DNA of 64,000 nucleotides from Eucommia ulmoides (GCA_016647705.1 CM028330.1:30274649-30338648), one strand, 5' to 3'. Positions 35,475 through 46,889 are shown, counted from the first letter of the stretch. Numbers and translations are program-made. The notes: generated from the letters alone by a model not told the origin.

Positions 35475-36599
35475 GTTTTGGTAAAAGTTATTGTGGATCC
35501 TAATTTGCACGAGCACATAGACTCAACATATAGCTATTCCATTTATTTGAGGACAATTATCCATTAGCCAAACTCATGAAAATTTAAGGATTCTAGAACC
35601 TAATTGAGGGGAAGCTTGAGGCGAAATCCTAGGTGAGGTTGTTCAGGAGACGTGATTTAGGCATTCATTTGATTCACTGGAGCCTTTAAAGCTTACCTAG
35701 CAAAGTGTTTATCCCTCATTACCCTGTCGAAGCCAATTATCCATTTCAATACTAAACACATAACAAATACCTTGGCTAATTGAATTCTTTCCAAACCTAT
35801 ATCGCCGAACCAAAGGCACAATTTGAGTAAATCAAGTTAGCATTCGTGTATGCTACTTAAAGTGAGCGGTTGGGTTTAGGGTGAACTTCTAAATGGTTTG
35901 GTATTCAAGTACTCACTTGTCTTTTTTTTCTCTTTCGTTTTAACCACACCCATGAAATTGTAAAAATCAAATAAGTTTGGGGGGGTGGTTCATTAAAAAA
36001 AACCCCATATGTAAATATAGTTCAATTTTCGTTTCTTTTGACAAGTGAGTACGTCGGTCTTAAATGTGTATTCAGGGTTGTTTCCAATTTATCTATAGGG
36101 GTTCAAGTGTGAGTGTGCCAAGCATTGTGCCTTGGGTATCATTAAGTTAACAACGTTAACCTATTTTATATTTTCGATATACATTTGGCCATTTTCCCAA
36201 AATTGATTCCAAACCTACATTAGTGGAGAGTGGAACCTAGTCAGGTATTTGGATAATCCTAATCATTTATGGTTTAAGTTGTGAGTTTCATTGGTGGATA
36301 ATCCAATCCGATTATTGGATAGTTATATCATTGAGTCTCCCACACACACGTTGAAAAGATCTAGAATGGCATTTACCATTATTGAATGTCAAAATTTTAG
36401 AACATCACATGGTGCATTTCACCACCTGAACTCGATATGATTGGGGGTTGTTGAGGGCAAATGTTTTGGTTGATAGATGAATTAAAAACACGCATATCAT
36501 TATGTTTAGGTTGTTCTTGTTATTTAATTTAGTTATGTTTTTCCTTTTAGTATGAGTGTTTTGCTCGAGGACAAGCAAAATTCCAAGATTGAGGGTATT
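35475..36599 (+). other. B1 3' noncoding tract, second part
   Basis: It contains the inverted repeat GTACTCACTTGTC (35909-35921) and GACAAGTGAGTAC (36040-36052), with AATAAGTTTGGGGGGGTGG in the loop (about 35969-35987). Next come GGGTATCATTAAGTTAA, CATTAGTGGAGAGTGGAACC and the polypurine tract AAGATTGAGGGTATT (36585-36599). No genes are seen. Confidence 0.8.
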
Positions 36600-38018
36600 T
36601 AATAGGTATTATTTATCTATTTATTCCTAAGCCAGTTTTTGTAATTTTGTAGTATTTTTATAGAATTTTTATATGTTTTTATTTATTGTCTTAAATTAGG
36701 TATTTGGAGTGAAAAAAGACTAAAATGGTCCTAAATGATCATATCGGAGCGAGACTGGTAGGAAAACAAACAAAGAGGCAAGATTTCAAAGCAGCAGACC
36801 TATCGCTGCAGCGATAAAAATACTGGGAGTGCATAAATCTCACCTCCGCAGCAGTGAAAGTGCAGAGAATTTGCTGAATAGACCACCACCGCGGTGATAA
36901 AAATACATAGAGTTTGCCTACTATTCCATCACTGCAGCGATCAGCCACCGCCTCAGTGGTGACCCTACCAACATGCCCACCGCCGCAGTAGTGAACCCAC
37001 CACCACAACCGTGACTCTATAGATATTTTGAGATATTTTAGGATATTTTGAGATATTTAAAATCCTATAAATATCATCCCTTTTCTCCCCAAACAAGAGG
37101 TTAACGTTTTCAGAAGTCTTGAGAGCTCGAAGGACATTCGACCAATAGAAGAACACATTATGAAGAAGGAGGAAGCATTCTCGGAGTAGTTTTAGTGGCG
37201 GATCTTCAGATAATGGCTAAGTTTCTCGTTTCTTTTTTTATTTCTTAGTTAGTTGAATGTTTGTATATGTTTCACTTATATTTAGTTGTATATAGGGCTA
37301 TGACCATGTGTGGCTAAACATATATTATCTAGGGATCGATGTACTTCACGAAAACATCGTTTATATAAAATCTATGTTTCATTAATGGTTGTTCGTGCTT
37401 ATCTGATTGTGCTTTCCATTTCTCCATGTTTATATGCTTGCTTAGATATATTGAGAATACAGGATTTGACACTCGATAGAGGTAATCCCGGATTCGGACT
37501 AGGGTTTAAACACAACACGACGATCTAATAACCCGGGAAAGAGTTAGAAAGTGTACAATCAATGATGTTGGGGCAAGACTCATGTGACCTAGTGTCTATA
37601 CGACGTTGAGGAGGACGTTTTCATTAACACAAAGTCACATATTCATTCACTTTACACTCGAGATAGGTAGTTAATGAGATTTCGATATAAATATTGTTAG
37701 ATAGGATGAACGCCATTAATGTAAACTAGATTGAAACAAACACGTTTAAGTGGACAAAGTTAATCCCTAGGCAATAATTTCCAATAAACGTTATACCACT
37801 ATAGTAGTATAATTAGATTAATTAACTTAGTATTAGTATATTATTAATTATAAAAACCATTTTTTGTTTCCTAAATAGAGTTAGGTTATGATAATTACGA
37901 TACTCGATAATAATCTCAACCAATTCCTGTGGATACAACAACCCTTACTCTTCCAAACTATACTAAAGCTTGACCCATAATTTTGTGGTGAAAGTAGTGA
38001 CGTATCTACGTGCTACCA
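36600..38018 (+). repeat. Full B LTR of composite B1
   Basis: It starts TAATAGGTATTATTTATC (TG mutated to TA) and ends CGTGCTACCA. U3 has palindromes including the perfect TATCGCTGCAGCGATA (36801-36816). Four Evening-Element-type repeats at 10-bp spacing lie at 37021-37058, a TATAAATA box at 37066-37073, then the shared U5 module. Confidence 0.9.
37021..37058. promoter_or_regulatory. Four 10-bp-phased Evening-Element-type repeats before the TATA box, B1 LTR
   Basis: AGATATTTT (37021), AGATATTTT (37031), GGATATTTT (37041) and AGATATTTA (37051), then TATAAATA at 37066. The inverted copy has AAAATATCT at 39008-39016 and 39018-39026. AGATATTTT is the reverse complement of the Evening Element. 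Confidence 0.6.
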
Positions 38019-38024
38019 AGTTTT

Positions 38025-38042
38025 TGGCGCCGTTGCTGGGGA
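38025..38042 (+). other. Primer-binding site (tRNA-Asp), B1 right copy, at the inversion junction
   Basis: TGGCGCCGTTGCTGGGGA matches 17 of 18 positions. The sequence turns into inverted LTR at the very next base (38043), with at most GA as junction overlap. Confidence 0.9.
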
Positions 38043-39332
38043 TATGTCGCTACTTTCACCGCAAGTGTACGGGTCAAGTTTTAGTATAGTTTGGAAGAGT
38101 AAGGGTTGTCGTATCCACAGAGATTAGTTGACATTATTATCGAGTACTGTAATTATTGTAACCTAACTTTATTTAGGCGATAAAAAATGGTTTTTATAAT
38201 TAATAATATATTATATTAAGTTAATTAATCTAATTATACTACAATAGTGGCATGACGTTTATGGAATATTATTGCCTAGGGATTAATTTCGTCCACTTAA
38301 ACATGTTCATTTCAATCTAGTTTATACTAACGGCGTTTATCCTATCTGACAATCTCTATATCGAAATCTCATTTATTACCTCTCTCGAGTGTAAAGTGAA
38401 TGAATATATGACTTCACGTCATTGAATAAGTCTCCCTCAACGTCTTAATGACACTAGGTCACATGAGTCTTACCCCAACATCATTGATTGCACACTTTCT
38501 AATTCCCTCCCGGGTTATTAGATCGTCGCGTTGTGTTTAAACCCTAGTTCGAATCCGGAGTTACCTCTCTCGAGTGTCAAACCCTATATTTTCAATATAT
38601 CTAAACAAGCATATAAACATAGAGAAACAACAAACACAATTGGATAAACACGAACAATCATCAACAAAACATAGATTTTATATAAACGACGTTTTCGTGA
38701 AATACATCGATCCCTAGACAATATATGTTTATCTACACATGACCATAGCCCTATATACAACTAAATAAAAGCTAAACATATACAAACATTCAACCAACTA
38801 AGAAATAAATGAGAGAAATGAGGAACTTAGCCGTTATCTGATGATTCGCTGCTAAAACTGCTCTGAGAACGCTGACTGCTTCTTTGCAACGTGTTCTTCT
38901 ATTGGTCGAATGACCTTGGAGCTCTCAAGACTCCCAAAAATGTCAACCTCTTGTTTGGGGAGAATAGGGACGATATTTATAGGATTCTAAATATCTCAAA
39001 ATATCGTAAAATATCTCAAAATATCTGCAGAGTCACTGCTACGGTGATGGGCATGTCGGCAATGTCACCGCTGCAGCGATGAGATTTTTGTACTCCCAGT
39101 ACTTTCACTACCACTGGGGTGGGTCTGCTATTTTGAAATCTTGCCTCTTTGCTCGTTTTCCCACCGGGCTCGTTCCGATATGATCGTTTAGGACCATTTT
39201 AGTCCCTTTTTACCCCAAATACCTAATTTAACAAAATAAATAAAAACATATTAAAACATATAAAAATGCTATAACAATACTAAAAAACTACCAAAATCGA
39301 ATTTGGAATAAATAGATAAATAACACCTATCA
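38043..39332 (-). repeat. Inverted B LTR forming a long palindrome with 36600-38018
   Basis: Reverse complement of a B LTR from its start (TGATAGGTGTTA at 39332) to about 12 bases short of its end. Together with 36600-38018 it makes inverted repeats of about 1.3 kb, with only the LTR tail and primer site between them. Confidence 0.9.
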
Positions 39333-39337
39333 GATAC

Positions 39338-39410
39338 TCACTCACACACTTTATTACTTGTTCGACCTCGTGCACTTTCGAGTAACCAATAGCAATAAGA
39401 ATTCGCAACA
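39338..39410 (+). repeat. 3' LTR of element C, last part
   Basis: It continues TCACTCACACACTTTATTAC...GTAACCAATAGCAATAAG, matching 7988-8055 of the 5' LTR. The end is placed at 39407-39410; CACAA follows. Confidence 0.8.
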
Positions 39411-39730
39411 CACAACATGGAAGAATCCATGGCTAATCCTTTCAAGGAATCTATAAATGAAAACATGTTCAACACAATATCCACAAATACAAAATTCAGT
39501 AAGAGTTTTTTTTTTTTTTTTTTTTCTTTGTGGAGATGGGCTTCTAGTTTTCAAAGCTTCAAGAATCTTCAACTCCAATCTCTGTCCCTTGAAATTTTTG
39601 TGCCTCCAATGGTGTTTTCAATCCTGAATCTCCACTCTATGGTTTGAGGCATAAGATGCTATAAATAAGGCTATGAAATGAGTTATTTTTAGCTATTAAC
39701 ATGAAGCGGTGCGCTGTAGCGGGCTTTAGG
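39411..39730 (-). repeat. Right part of family E LTR (inverted)
   Basis: It probably continues 6161-6671 once element C is removed. On the minus strand it carries a TATTTATAG TATA-type box near 39659-39672. A T17-18 run lies at about 39508-39525. It ends where the Tekay-like LTR begins at 39731. Confidence 0.4.
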
Positions 39731-40006
39731 TGTTACACCCAAAACCCTGGGGTCGTGAATCAGGCCCAGGGAAGACCAACTTAAGTAGTCGACCAAAAAC
39801 CCTATTGTGATTTTTTGTATTCCTTGATGCTTAATTTTATTTAATTACCTAATTTTATTAGGTGTGTTATTTTTCTAGCCTTGATTTGTTTTATAGTTAC
39901 CAAGTATGCTTAGCAGGTGTTACTAACTAATTAAATATGTGATAATATCGTGGTGAAAATTTTCAATTGATACTAAATAAAATATTGAATTGGGCCTCTA
40001 TATCAT
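39731..40006 (-). repeat. 3' LTR fragment of the Tekay-like element
   Basis: It matches 46890-47163 (for example AACTTAAGTAGTCGAC, CCTATTGTGATTTTTTGTAT, ACAGTTACCAAGTATGC and GAATTGGGCCT / GGATTGGGCCT). At about 40006 it joins integrase sequence directly, so the LTR start and the end of the internal region are deleted. Confidence 0.75.
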
Positions 40007-40263
40007 GCACGTGTGACAACTCCTGAGGCAAGGTTAGACGGTAGGCGACTTCTCCAATTGTTCCCATAATTTCAAAAGGTTTGATATACCTCAGAGCCAA
40101 TTTTCCTTTCACACCAAATCGAGAAATTCATTCACGAGGCTTTACTTGCAAAAATACAAGATCGCCTATTCAGAACTCTAATGGTGTTCTTTTCTTATCA
40201 GCATAGTTGTTTTATTGACCTTGAGTTATTCTCGAATGAGCTTAATCTTTTTTGTAGTCTCCT
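40007..40263 (-). pseudogene. pol: Tekay-like integrase C-terminus
   Basis: The minus reading gives TKKIKLI (next to the solo LTR), IGDLVFLQVKPRE, ISRFGVKGKLALRYIKPFEI and AYRLTLPQELSHVHDI. This is the GPF/GPY region that precedes the chromodomain. It is cut right after VHDI by the LTR fragment, so the chromodomain is missing. Confidence 0.8.
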
Positions 40264-41767
40264 TGAGAGGTGTGAAAAACCTATCTATTTCTAAACCAAA
40301 TTTGTTAATTTTCAAGTGTTTTAGTTATATTTAATTGTGTTTTAGTGTAGAACAGGTGAAACGACGTCAAAGGGCGAGAAACAAGTGAAAAATGTGGAGA
40401 AACGGTGAACAAAATGTGCAAAACAGGGTTTCGGTGAATGAAGATCACCGCCTAGGAGGAAGTTCCACCGCTTAGGCAGAAAAGAGGCAGAATATTGGAG
40501 TGTTGAAAGGTTGAACCACCGCCTAGGTGAGAAAACGACAGATTGTTATGCCAGCATGCACCGCCTAAGCGGAAAAACCCCCGCTTAGGCGAAGTTACCG
40601 ACAGAAGTTAACCGACTTAAGTCCACCGCCTAAGCGGTGAACTACCGCATAGGCGGTGACACTCTGCACATAAATATTTGTTTTCAGATATTTTGAAGAT
40701 ATTTCCAAACCTGACCTATTTAACCCTTTTCTCCACCAAACATCAAAAAAAGGATTTGAGACGTGAGAGGAGGCTCTGGTTGACATCTTGAGAGCTCTCC
40801 TTCTACCTTAGTTAGGTTTAGGTAATTTAGGAAGTATATTAGATTAGTTTTAGAAGGTGTTCTTGGTCAATCCTTGAAGAGCTAGAAGAGGAAGTTCATC
40901 AACGGAGAAGATGAAGCTCGGGAGGATTGTTCTTTGGCGAAAGTGGACTACTCCACTTTAAGATTTGGATTTTCTTCCCTTGTTTCCATCTTTGTATTTA
41001 ATGTTTATTGTTGATGTTTATGATCTCCTCTTGATTTAATGTTGTATTGGCTAAGAACATGTTAGTGTAATTTAGAGATTAGTTAGGGAAATGTGTAGTT
41101 GTGTAAATACTCGTTTGGTTTAATATACGTTTGTTTAACGGTTGTTGTTTTAAGTCTGATTGTGTTTATCATTTGATGACGATCTTAATATGCTTGTAAT
41201 GGTATTAGGGTTGGACTTGAGAATCTAGGGTTTGACACTCGGGAAAGGTAACCCTGGATTCGGACTAGGGTAAACACATCGTTACGACCTAACGACCCGG
41301 GTGGGCGTTAGTTAGTGTGCAATCGATGACATCAGGTCAAGACTCACGTGGCCTAGAGTTGTAAAGACATTGAGGGGGACCTCTTCGTCGACGCGAAGTC
41401 ACGTATTCACTCGTCTTACACTCGGAAGAGGTGGCGGAGGAGTTTACGAACCTAGATTGTCGGATACCTAAATTCCATTATTGTTAATCGAATGAAATCA
41501 AACGTGTATTAAGTGAACGAAATTAATCCCTAATTAATCAACCTAGTTAGAATTAACCCACTAATTGTAGCTTAGCTTAGTTTAATTTCAATTCACGTCT
41601 TCCGTCGTCAAGATAACACGAGACTACGTCAATTGCGGTATTCAATTCAATTATTCACACTTTTCTTTGTGGGAACAATATCCGATCTTCAAAGATCCAC
41701 TATATTAAAACTTTAGACCTCGTATACTTGCGAGCGTAAGTAGGCGTGCACAAAATCTCACCTACCA
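40264..41767 (+). repeat. Solo LTR, family D, in the Tekay-like integrase
   Basis: It starts TGAGAGGTGTGAAAAACC and ends CTCACCTACCA. A perfect 5-bp duplication CTCCT lies at 40259-40263 and 41768-41772. Palindromes (CCGCCTAAGCGG-type) are at 40447-40662, Evening-Element AGATATTTT at 40686-40694 with AGATATTTC at 40697-40705, and the U5 module with ACTCGGGAAAGGTAACCC is near 41237. Confidence 0.95.
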
Positions 41768-41772
41768 CTCCT

Positions 41773-42890
41773 CAATTAGATCTTGACCGATGGTAATCCA
41801 CTCCTCTGCCTCTGCCCAATTAGTAGGAGACCAACATGGTCGTCCATAGAGTACTTCGTATGGTGCCATGCCAATGTTAGTCTGGTTACTATTATTGTAA
41901 GTGAATTCTACCAGAAGTAAATGCTTGCTCCAACTACCCTTGAAGTCCAAGATACACGCTTACAACATATCGTCCAAGATCTAAATTACTGCCTTAGATT
42001 TCCCGTCAATTTGGGGATGAAATACAGTGCTGAACTGGAGGTGTGTGCTAAGGGCTTTCTGGAAGCTATTCTAAAACTTGGCTGTGAATCAAGGATCTCG
42101 ATCATAAATCATTGATAGCGGAACCTCGTGTAATTTCACAATTCGGTCTATGTAAAGCTCGCTTAACTCCTTGAAGGAATAGCTTGTCTTAACCGGTAGG
42201 AAGTGAGCTACTTTTGTTAACTGATCTACTATTACCCATATAGCATCAAATCAATCAGGAGTTCTTAGCAATCTGGTCACAAGTTCTATAGTGACATGGT
42301 CCTACTTTCACTTAAGGATGGGTAGTGGCTTTAGAGCTCCTTTTGGTCGTTGATGTTTAGCTTTAACTTGCTAATAGGTCAAACATAGAGAAACATACTA
42401 AGCTATATCATTTTTTATGCCACTCCACCAATACTGTCTCTTCATATCCTGATACATCTTTTCACTGTCGATTTGTACGGTGAAACAAGTCTTGTGTGCT
42501 TCATCCAGTATGGCTTACTTTAGATGTTGATTATCTGGAACAACTATTTTCTTCCTGAAATGGAGAGATCCATCCTAATAAATCTCCCATCCCTCAAAAT
42601 ATTGGCCATTCTTGATTCTTCTCCATATTTTACAAAGTGTATTTCTTGGTACTAATTCTCCTTAATGATCTATAAGAGTGATGGGGTAGTAATGGCGTTA
42701 TATATGAAGGTTGGGTTATAATTATTAGTATATTGAAGATTGTAATCTCCAATTACTGTCGATCTCTTCTAATGTACCAAAGCCAAACTCACCATAATTC
42801 CTTGATTCTTACGACTTAAAGAATCTATTATCACATTGACCTTCCCAGGATGTTATTGTAGGTGAAATTGTAATCCTCCATATATTCTAT
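41773..42890 (-). pseudogene. pol: Tekay-like integrase core
   Basis: The minus reading shows KAKHQRPKGALKPLP, the first Asp in AIWVIVDQLTKVAHFLP, the second Asp in SMIYDRDPRFTAKF, and KGSWSKHLLLVEFTYNNSNQ then TNIGMAPYEVLYGRPCWSP up to TIGQDLIEE at the solo LTR. Stops and frame changes are common. The reading resumes at 40263. Confidence 0.8.
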
Positions 42891-44250
42891 CCATCTCCTT
42901 TACCTTAAATTCAACTCTCTTTGTGTGAACAAATATTTGAGACTTTTATGATCTGAGAAAATCGAGAATGTTACGCCGCAAACATAGCATCTCCAAATCT
43001 TCAAGGTAACGATCACCATTGCTAGTTCTAAATCATGGTTGCATAATTTTGTTCATGATGTTTGAGTTTTCTGGAGGCGTAAGCGACAACTCTTCTATGT
43101 TGCATCAGAACACATCCTAACCATCTTCCTGAAGCATTAATATAAACTTTGTACGGTTCATTTGGGTCAGGAATGATCAAGACTATATGACTTGTTAATC
43201 TATCCTTTAGTTCTTGAAATGTTGTTTCGTATTCATCACTCCATTCAAATTTAACGTCATTCTTGGTGAGTCTGATCGTAGGTATGGCCATTCGGGAAAC
43301 GTTTTCCACAAAACACTGATAGTATCCAATTAATCCTTGGAAACTTTAAACCTCCATTCCTAGGTCTCGGCTAGTCCAAGATGTCTTCAATCGTAGATGG
43401 ATCAATTGAAATTCCTTGGCAAGAAATAACATGACCAAGGAATTTCACTTTTATTAACTAGAAGTCACATTTTTCAAACTTTGCATAAAGTTGGTGGTCA
43501 CGGAGTTTGAGTAAAGCAATTTGCAAATGTGTCTCATGCTCTTCTTGTGTCTTAGAGTAAATCAAAATGTTATCAACAAACACTACAATGAACTGTTCCA
43601 TGTAAGGTCGGAAGATCTGGTTTATCAAGTCCATAAAAGTTGTTGGAGCATTTGTCAGTCCAAAAGGCATAACTAGGAACTCAAAGTGTCCATAAAGGGT
43701 TTGGAAAGTTGTATTAGGAATATCTTCCTTCCGGATCTTCAACTAATGATATCCTAATCTCAAGTCCATCTTGGAAAAGAACTGGGTCCTCCTAGCTGCT
43801 CAAATAACTCAACGATTATAGGTTAAGGATATTTGTTCTTCACTGTAACTCTGCTAAGTTGTCGATAGTCAACACAAAATCTTAATGTCCCGTCATGTTT
43901 CTTTGCAAATAAAATAGGAGCTCCCCACAGTGAAGTACTATTTCTAATAAACCCTTTCTTAGCTAGTTTTCCCAACTTTTTCTATAATTCTGCTAGCTCT
44001 GCTGGGGCCATTTGATAAGGAGTAATTAAAATTGACGTAGTACCTGGGTAGAGGTCAATAAAGAACTCTATCTGTCTATCTAGTGGTAACCCTGATAATT
44101 CTTCTGGGAATATATCCGGGTATTCATTTACGGCTGGGAGATTCATAAGTCGGTTTATTCTACCTACTTCATTATCTAATTATGTGTACAAGACTAGTGC
44201 GTCTCTGTTTCTCCTACCAAAACAGGCCTTTAATAGCAAGCTGGGGGATA
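42891..44250 (-). pseudogene. pol: Tekay-like reverse transcriptase and RNase H, catalytic Asp changed
   Basis: The minus reading has [82 protein letters not shown], then [13 protein letters not shown] and RNase H (YKVYINASGRWLGCVLMQHR, VAYASRKLKHHEQNY). The usual catalytic (Y/F)xDD is FVDN at residues 55-58 of the open frame 43742-43458: the second Asp is Asn, codon AAC opposite 43569-43571. A single G-to-A change explains it. The enzyme would be inactive even without the stops. Confidence 0.85.
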
Positions 44251-46650
44251 AGTGACTTGACTTTCCTTGGTATACGACCGTAGTACTATCATCTGGACAC
44301 AGTGTGACTCTTTGCAATTGACAATCCACTATAGCTCAATATTTGGATAACCAGTCCATACCCAGGGTAACATCAAACTACTCCATGGGTAGAACTATCA
44401 AGTCGGTAAAGAACTTCTTGTCTGGTTTGGTGATTCGATATCTTCGACAAGTCGAAGTAAGATCGGCATAATCGCTAAGTAGAGTATTTACACATAAAGG
44501 TGCATCTAAATTTTTCATACTTAAACCAAGTAATGAGGCAAATAGAGCAGAGACAAACGAGTATGATGCACTCGTATAAAACTATATACGGGCCCATGAG
44601 TGAGAGATAAGAAGTATACTATCAACCACGGTGTGACTAACTTGTGTCTCAGTACCTCCCTCGCCAATACCGTAATTATGGACTCAAGCCATGTAGTTTT
44701 CTTTATTGCTTTTTCTTTGATTGCCCTATCCTATTTGAGGTGCATTCTGGTGAGATGTGGGTGTAGGTGGCCGATACCGCAATGGATACTTTGGACAATA
44801 CTGATATTGCGGTTGATAACCATATGTTTGATAATTTTAGGGTGGATAGCTTGGCACAGACTGTTGAGATTGTATAGGTCTCACCTGATTGCTTTGCCTA
44901 GAGTCCTGGAGATTGTTGCATCACTACTGCAATTGTTGCAGATAAACTAGACAATTCTTCTTGACAAGTCTTGGCTGCTTACACACGTAGTAGGTGTAAG
45001 GTCTGAAACGTCTACGTCTACTGTCAGATGAGCTACTTTTTCCACCACAGTCGCTGGTGTTTTTAGTACTGTCCTGATTTTGGCTATGGTTCTGGCTCTT
45101 ACAAGTTATCTTCCAGGAACTTCTATTTTTTTTTTCTTACCCCTTGTTCTCTTTTAGATAGAAGAGATGATCTTGCTCTACCCTAAATACTGTTGCCACT
45201 AGTTAAAAGTAGGTATGTGCACCAACCACTAGTACTTGTCTCCGAATATTATGTTGGAGTCTTGTCTCGAATTTTACACACCTTTCTATCTCATTGGACA
45301 CAACTCTCGGTGCAAATCGAGATAACTCAGAGAATTTAGCCTTGTACTCTAATACTGTCATGTCTCCCTAAGTGAGGTTGTAAAATTCCTGTATCTTATC
45401 TTTTTTCAGTGAATGGGAAAAAACGTTCTCATTGAATAAATCACAAAACCTCTCCTAAGTCATATTAGTAGTGTCATGGCTTCTCTTGGTTCACTTCAAT
45501 CAAAATTCTGCTTCACCTTCGAATTTAGTGGCTGCAAACTCAACTCGGTAAACTAATGGGATCTGGAGTATATAAAAATAGTGACCCATAGTCCTTATCC
45601 AATACTCTACTTTGATGACATCTGGGCCACCTCAGAATGGCTCAATTGGAAATCTTAGGAATTTCCTTAGGCATGTCCGTTTTTCATTATCTGCCGCCAC
45701 GATAATGAGATGTGGTTGTAGGTGGCCGGTACCGCAGTGGATACTTTGGACAATACTGATATTGCGGTTGATAACCATATGTTTGATAATTTTATGGTGG
45801 ATAGCTTGGCACAGACTATTGAGATTGTATAGGTCTCACCTGATTGCTTTGCCTAGAGTCCTAGAGATTGTTGCATCGCTACTGCAATTGTTGCAGATAA
45901 ACTAAACAATTCTTTTTGACAAGTCTTGGCTGCTTACACACGTAGTAGGTGTAAGGTCTGAAACGTCTACTGCCAGATGAGCTACTTTTGCCACCACAGT
46001 CGCTGGTGTTTTCAGTACTATCTTGAATTTGGCCATGGTTCTGGTTCTTACAAGTTATCTTCCAGGAACTTCTATTTTTGTTTTTCTCACCCGTTGTTCT
46101 CTTTTAGATAAAAGAGATGATCTTGTTCTACCCTAAGTACTGTTGCCACTAGTTAAAAGTAGGTATGTGCACCAACCACTAGTACTTGTCTCCGAATATT
46201 ATGTCGGACTCTTGTCTCGAATTTTACACACCTTTCTATCTCATTGGATACAACTCTCGGTGCAAATCGAGACAACTCGGAGAATTTAGCCTCATACTCT
46301 AATATTGTCATGTCTCCCTAAGTGAGGTTGTAAAATTCCTGTATCTTATCTTTTTTCAGTGAATGGGAAAAAACGTTCTCATTGAATAAATCACAAAACC
46401 TCTCCTAAGTCATATTAGTAGTGTCATGGCTTCTCTTGGTTCACTTTAATCAAAATTATGCTTCACCTTCGAATTTAGTGGCTGCAAACTCAACTCGGTA
46501 AACTACTTGGATCTGGAGTATATGAAAATAGTGACCCATAGTCCTTATCCAATACTCTACTTTGATGACATCTGGGCTACCTCAGAATGGCTCAATTAGT
46601 AATCTTAGGAATTCCCTTAGGCATGTCCGTCTTTCATTATCTGCCCCCAC
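44251..46650 (-). pseudogene. gag: Tekay-like gag and protease with a 950-bp tandem duplication
   Basis: Gag blocks on the minus strand (VEYWIRTMGHYFYILQIP, VEFAATKFEGEAEFWLK, ERFCDLFNENVFSHSL, FYNLT then GDMTVLEYKAKFSELSRFAP) occur twice, because about 44751-45705 and 45706-46655 are direct repeats about 950 bp long. The protease follows at about 44450-44300 (FDVTLGMDWLSKY type). The repeated plus-strand ORFs at 44600-44950 and 45612-45905 are antisense shadows of this duplication. Confidence 0.8.
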
Positions 46651-46865
46651 GATTCTCTCGGACTTAAGTGGATATTTCTTAAAATGCCTCATACATGGCT
46701 GCCATGAAATTCTAATTTTCTCCAATAGGTGCATTTCCATTTGGGAGCCTGGGCATGGGTATTCCTTCTTAGCGGTATGTTTTTGGACTGTAAAGAAAAC
46801 TTGTTAGTGTCTATTAATGATGCTGCATTTAACTTCTTTTTTTTAATTCCCAAGGCTACTTAAAA

Positions 46866-46881
46866 CCTTGGCTCTGATACC
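46866..46881 (-). other. Primer-binding site (initiator tRNA-Met type) of the Tekay-like element
   Basis: The minus strand reads GGTATCAGAGCCAAGG, the standard plant iMet primer site, a few bases after the LTR end TATGATAG. Confidence 0.9.
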
Positions 46882-46889
46882 GAAAAGGG

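Larger units (their letters stand above)
31524..39332. mobile_element. Composite family B element (B1) with inverted LTR sequence at both ends
   Basis: The outer ends are TGGTAGCGCG (31524) and ACACCTATCA (39332), the two ends of a B LTR in minus orientation, flanked by a perfect GATAC duplication (31519-31523, 39333-39337). Inside, everything is plus-oriented: LTR 3' end (about 31664-31755), primer site, gag remnant, 3' noncoding tract, full LTR (36600-38018) and primer site (38025-38042). Then the sequence turns back into a minus-oriented LTR (38043-39332). The left inverted piece holds the last 139 bases or so of an LTR and the right one all but about the last 12. They overlap by about 125 bases, which excludes simple nesting within one LTR. 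Confidence 0.8.
6672..39410 (+). mobile_element. Athila-like Ty3/gypsy element, family C, with nested insertions
   Basis: LTRs at 6672-8055 and 30126-31523 plus 39338-39410 flank a tRNA-Asp-type primer site, gag-pro, RT-RNase H, integrase, ORF3 and a polypurine tract. Removing the three primary insertions (12932-14404, 17873-29210, 31524-39332, with one TSD copy each) leaves about 12.1 kb, a normal Athila size. The flanks read CTCAA on the left and CACAA on the right, which is a possible target duplication with one mismatch. All coding regions carry stops and frame changes. This is the oldest well-defined element in the window, because three others sit inside it. Confidence 0.8.

Noticed and set aside
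44600-45905. Two similar plus-strand ORFs (44600-44950, 45612-45905) with hydrophobic segments, looking like a small duplicated membrane-protein family
   Set aside because: They are antisense to the tandemly duplicated gag of the minus-strand Tekay-like element, so the similarity reflects that duplication.
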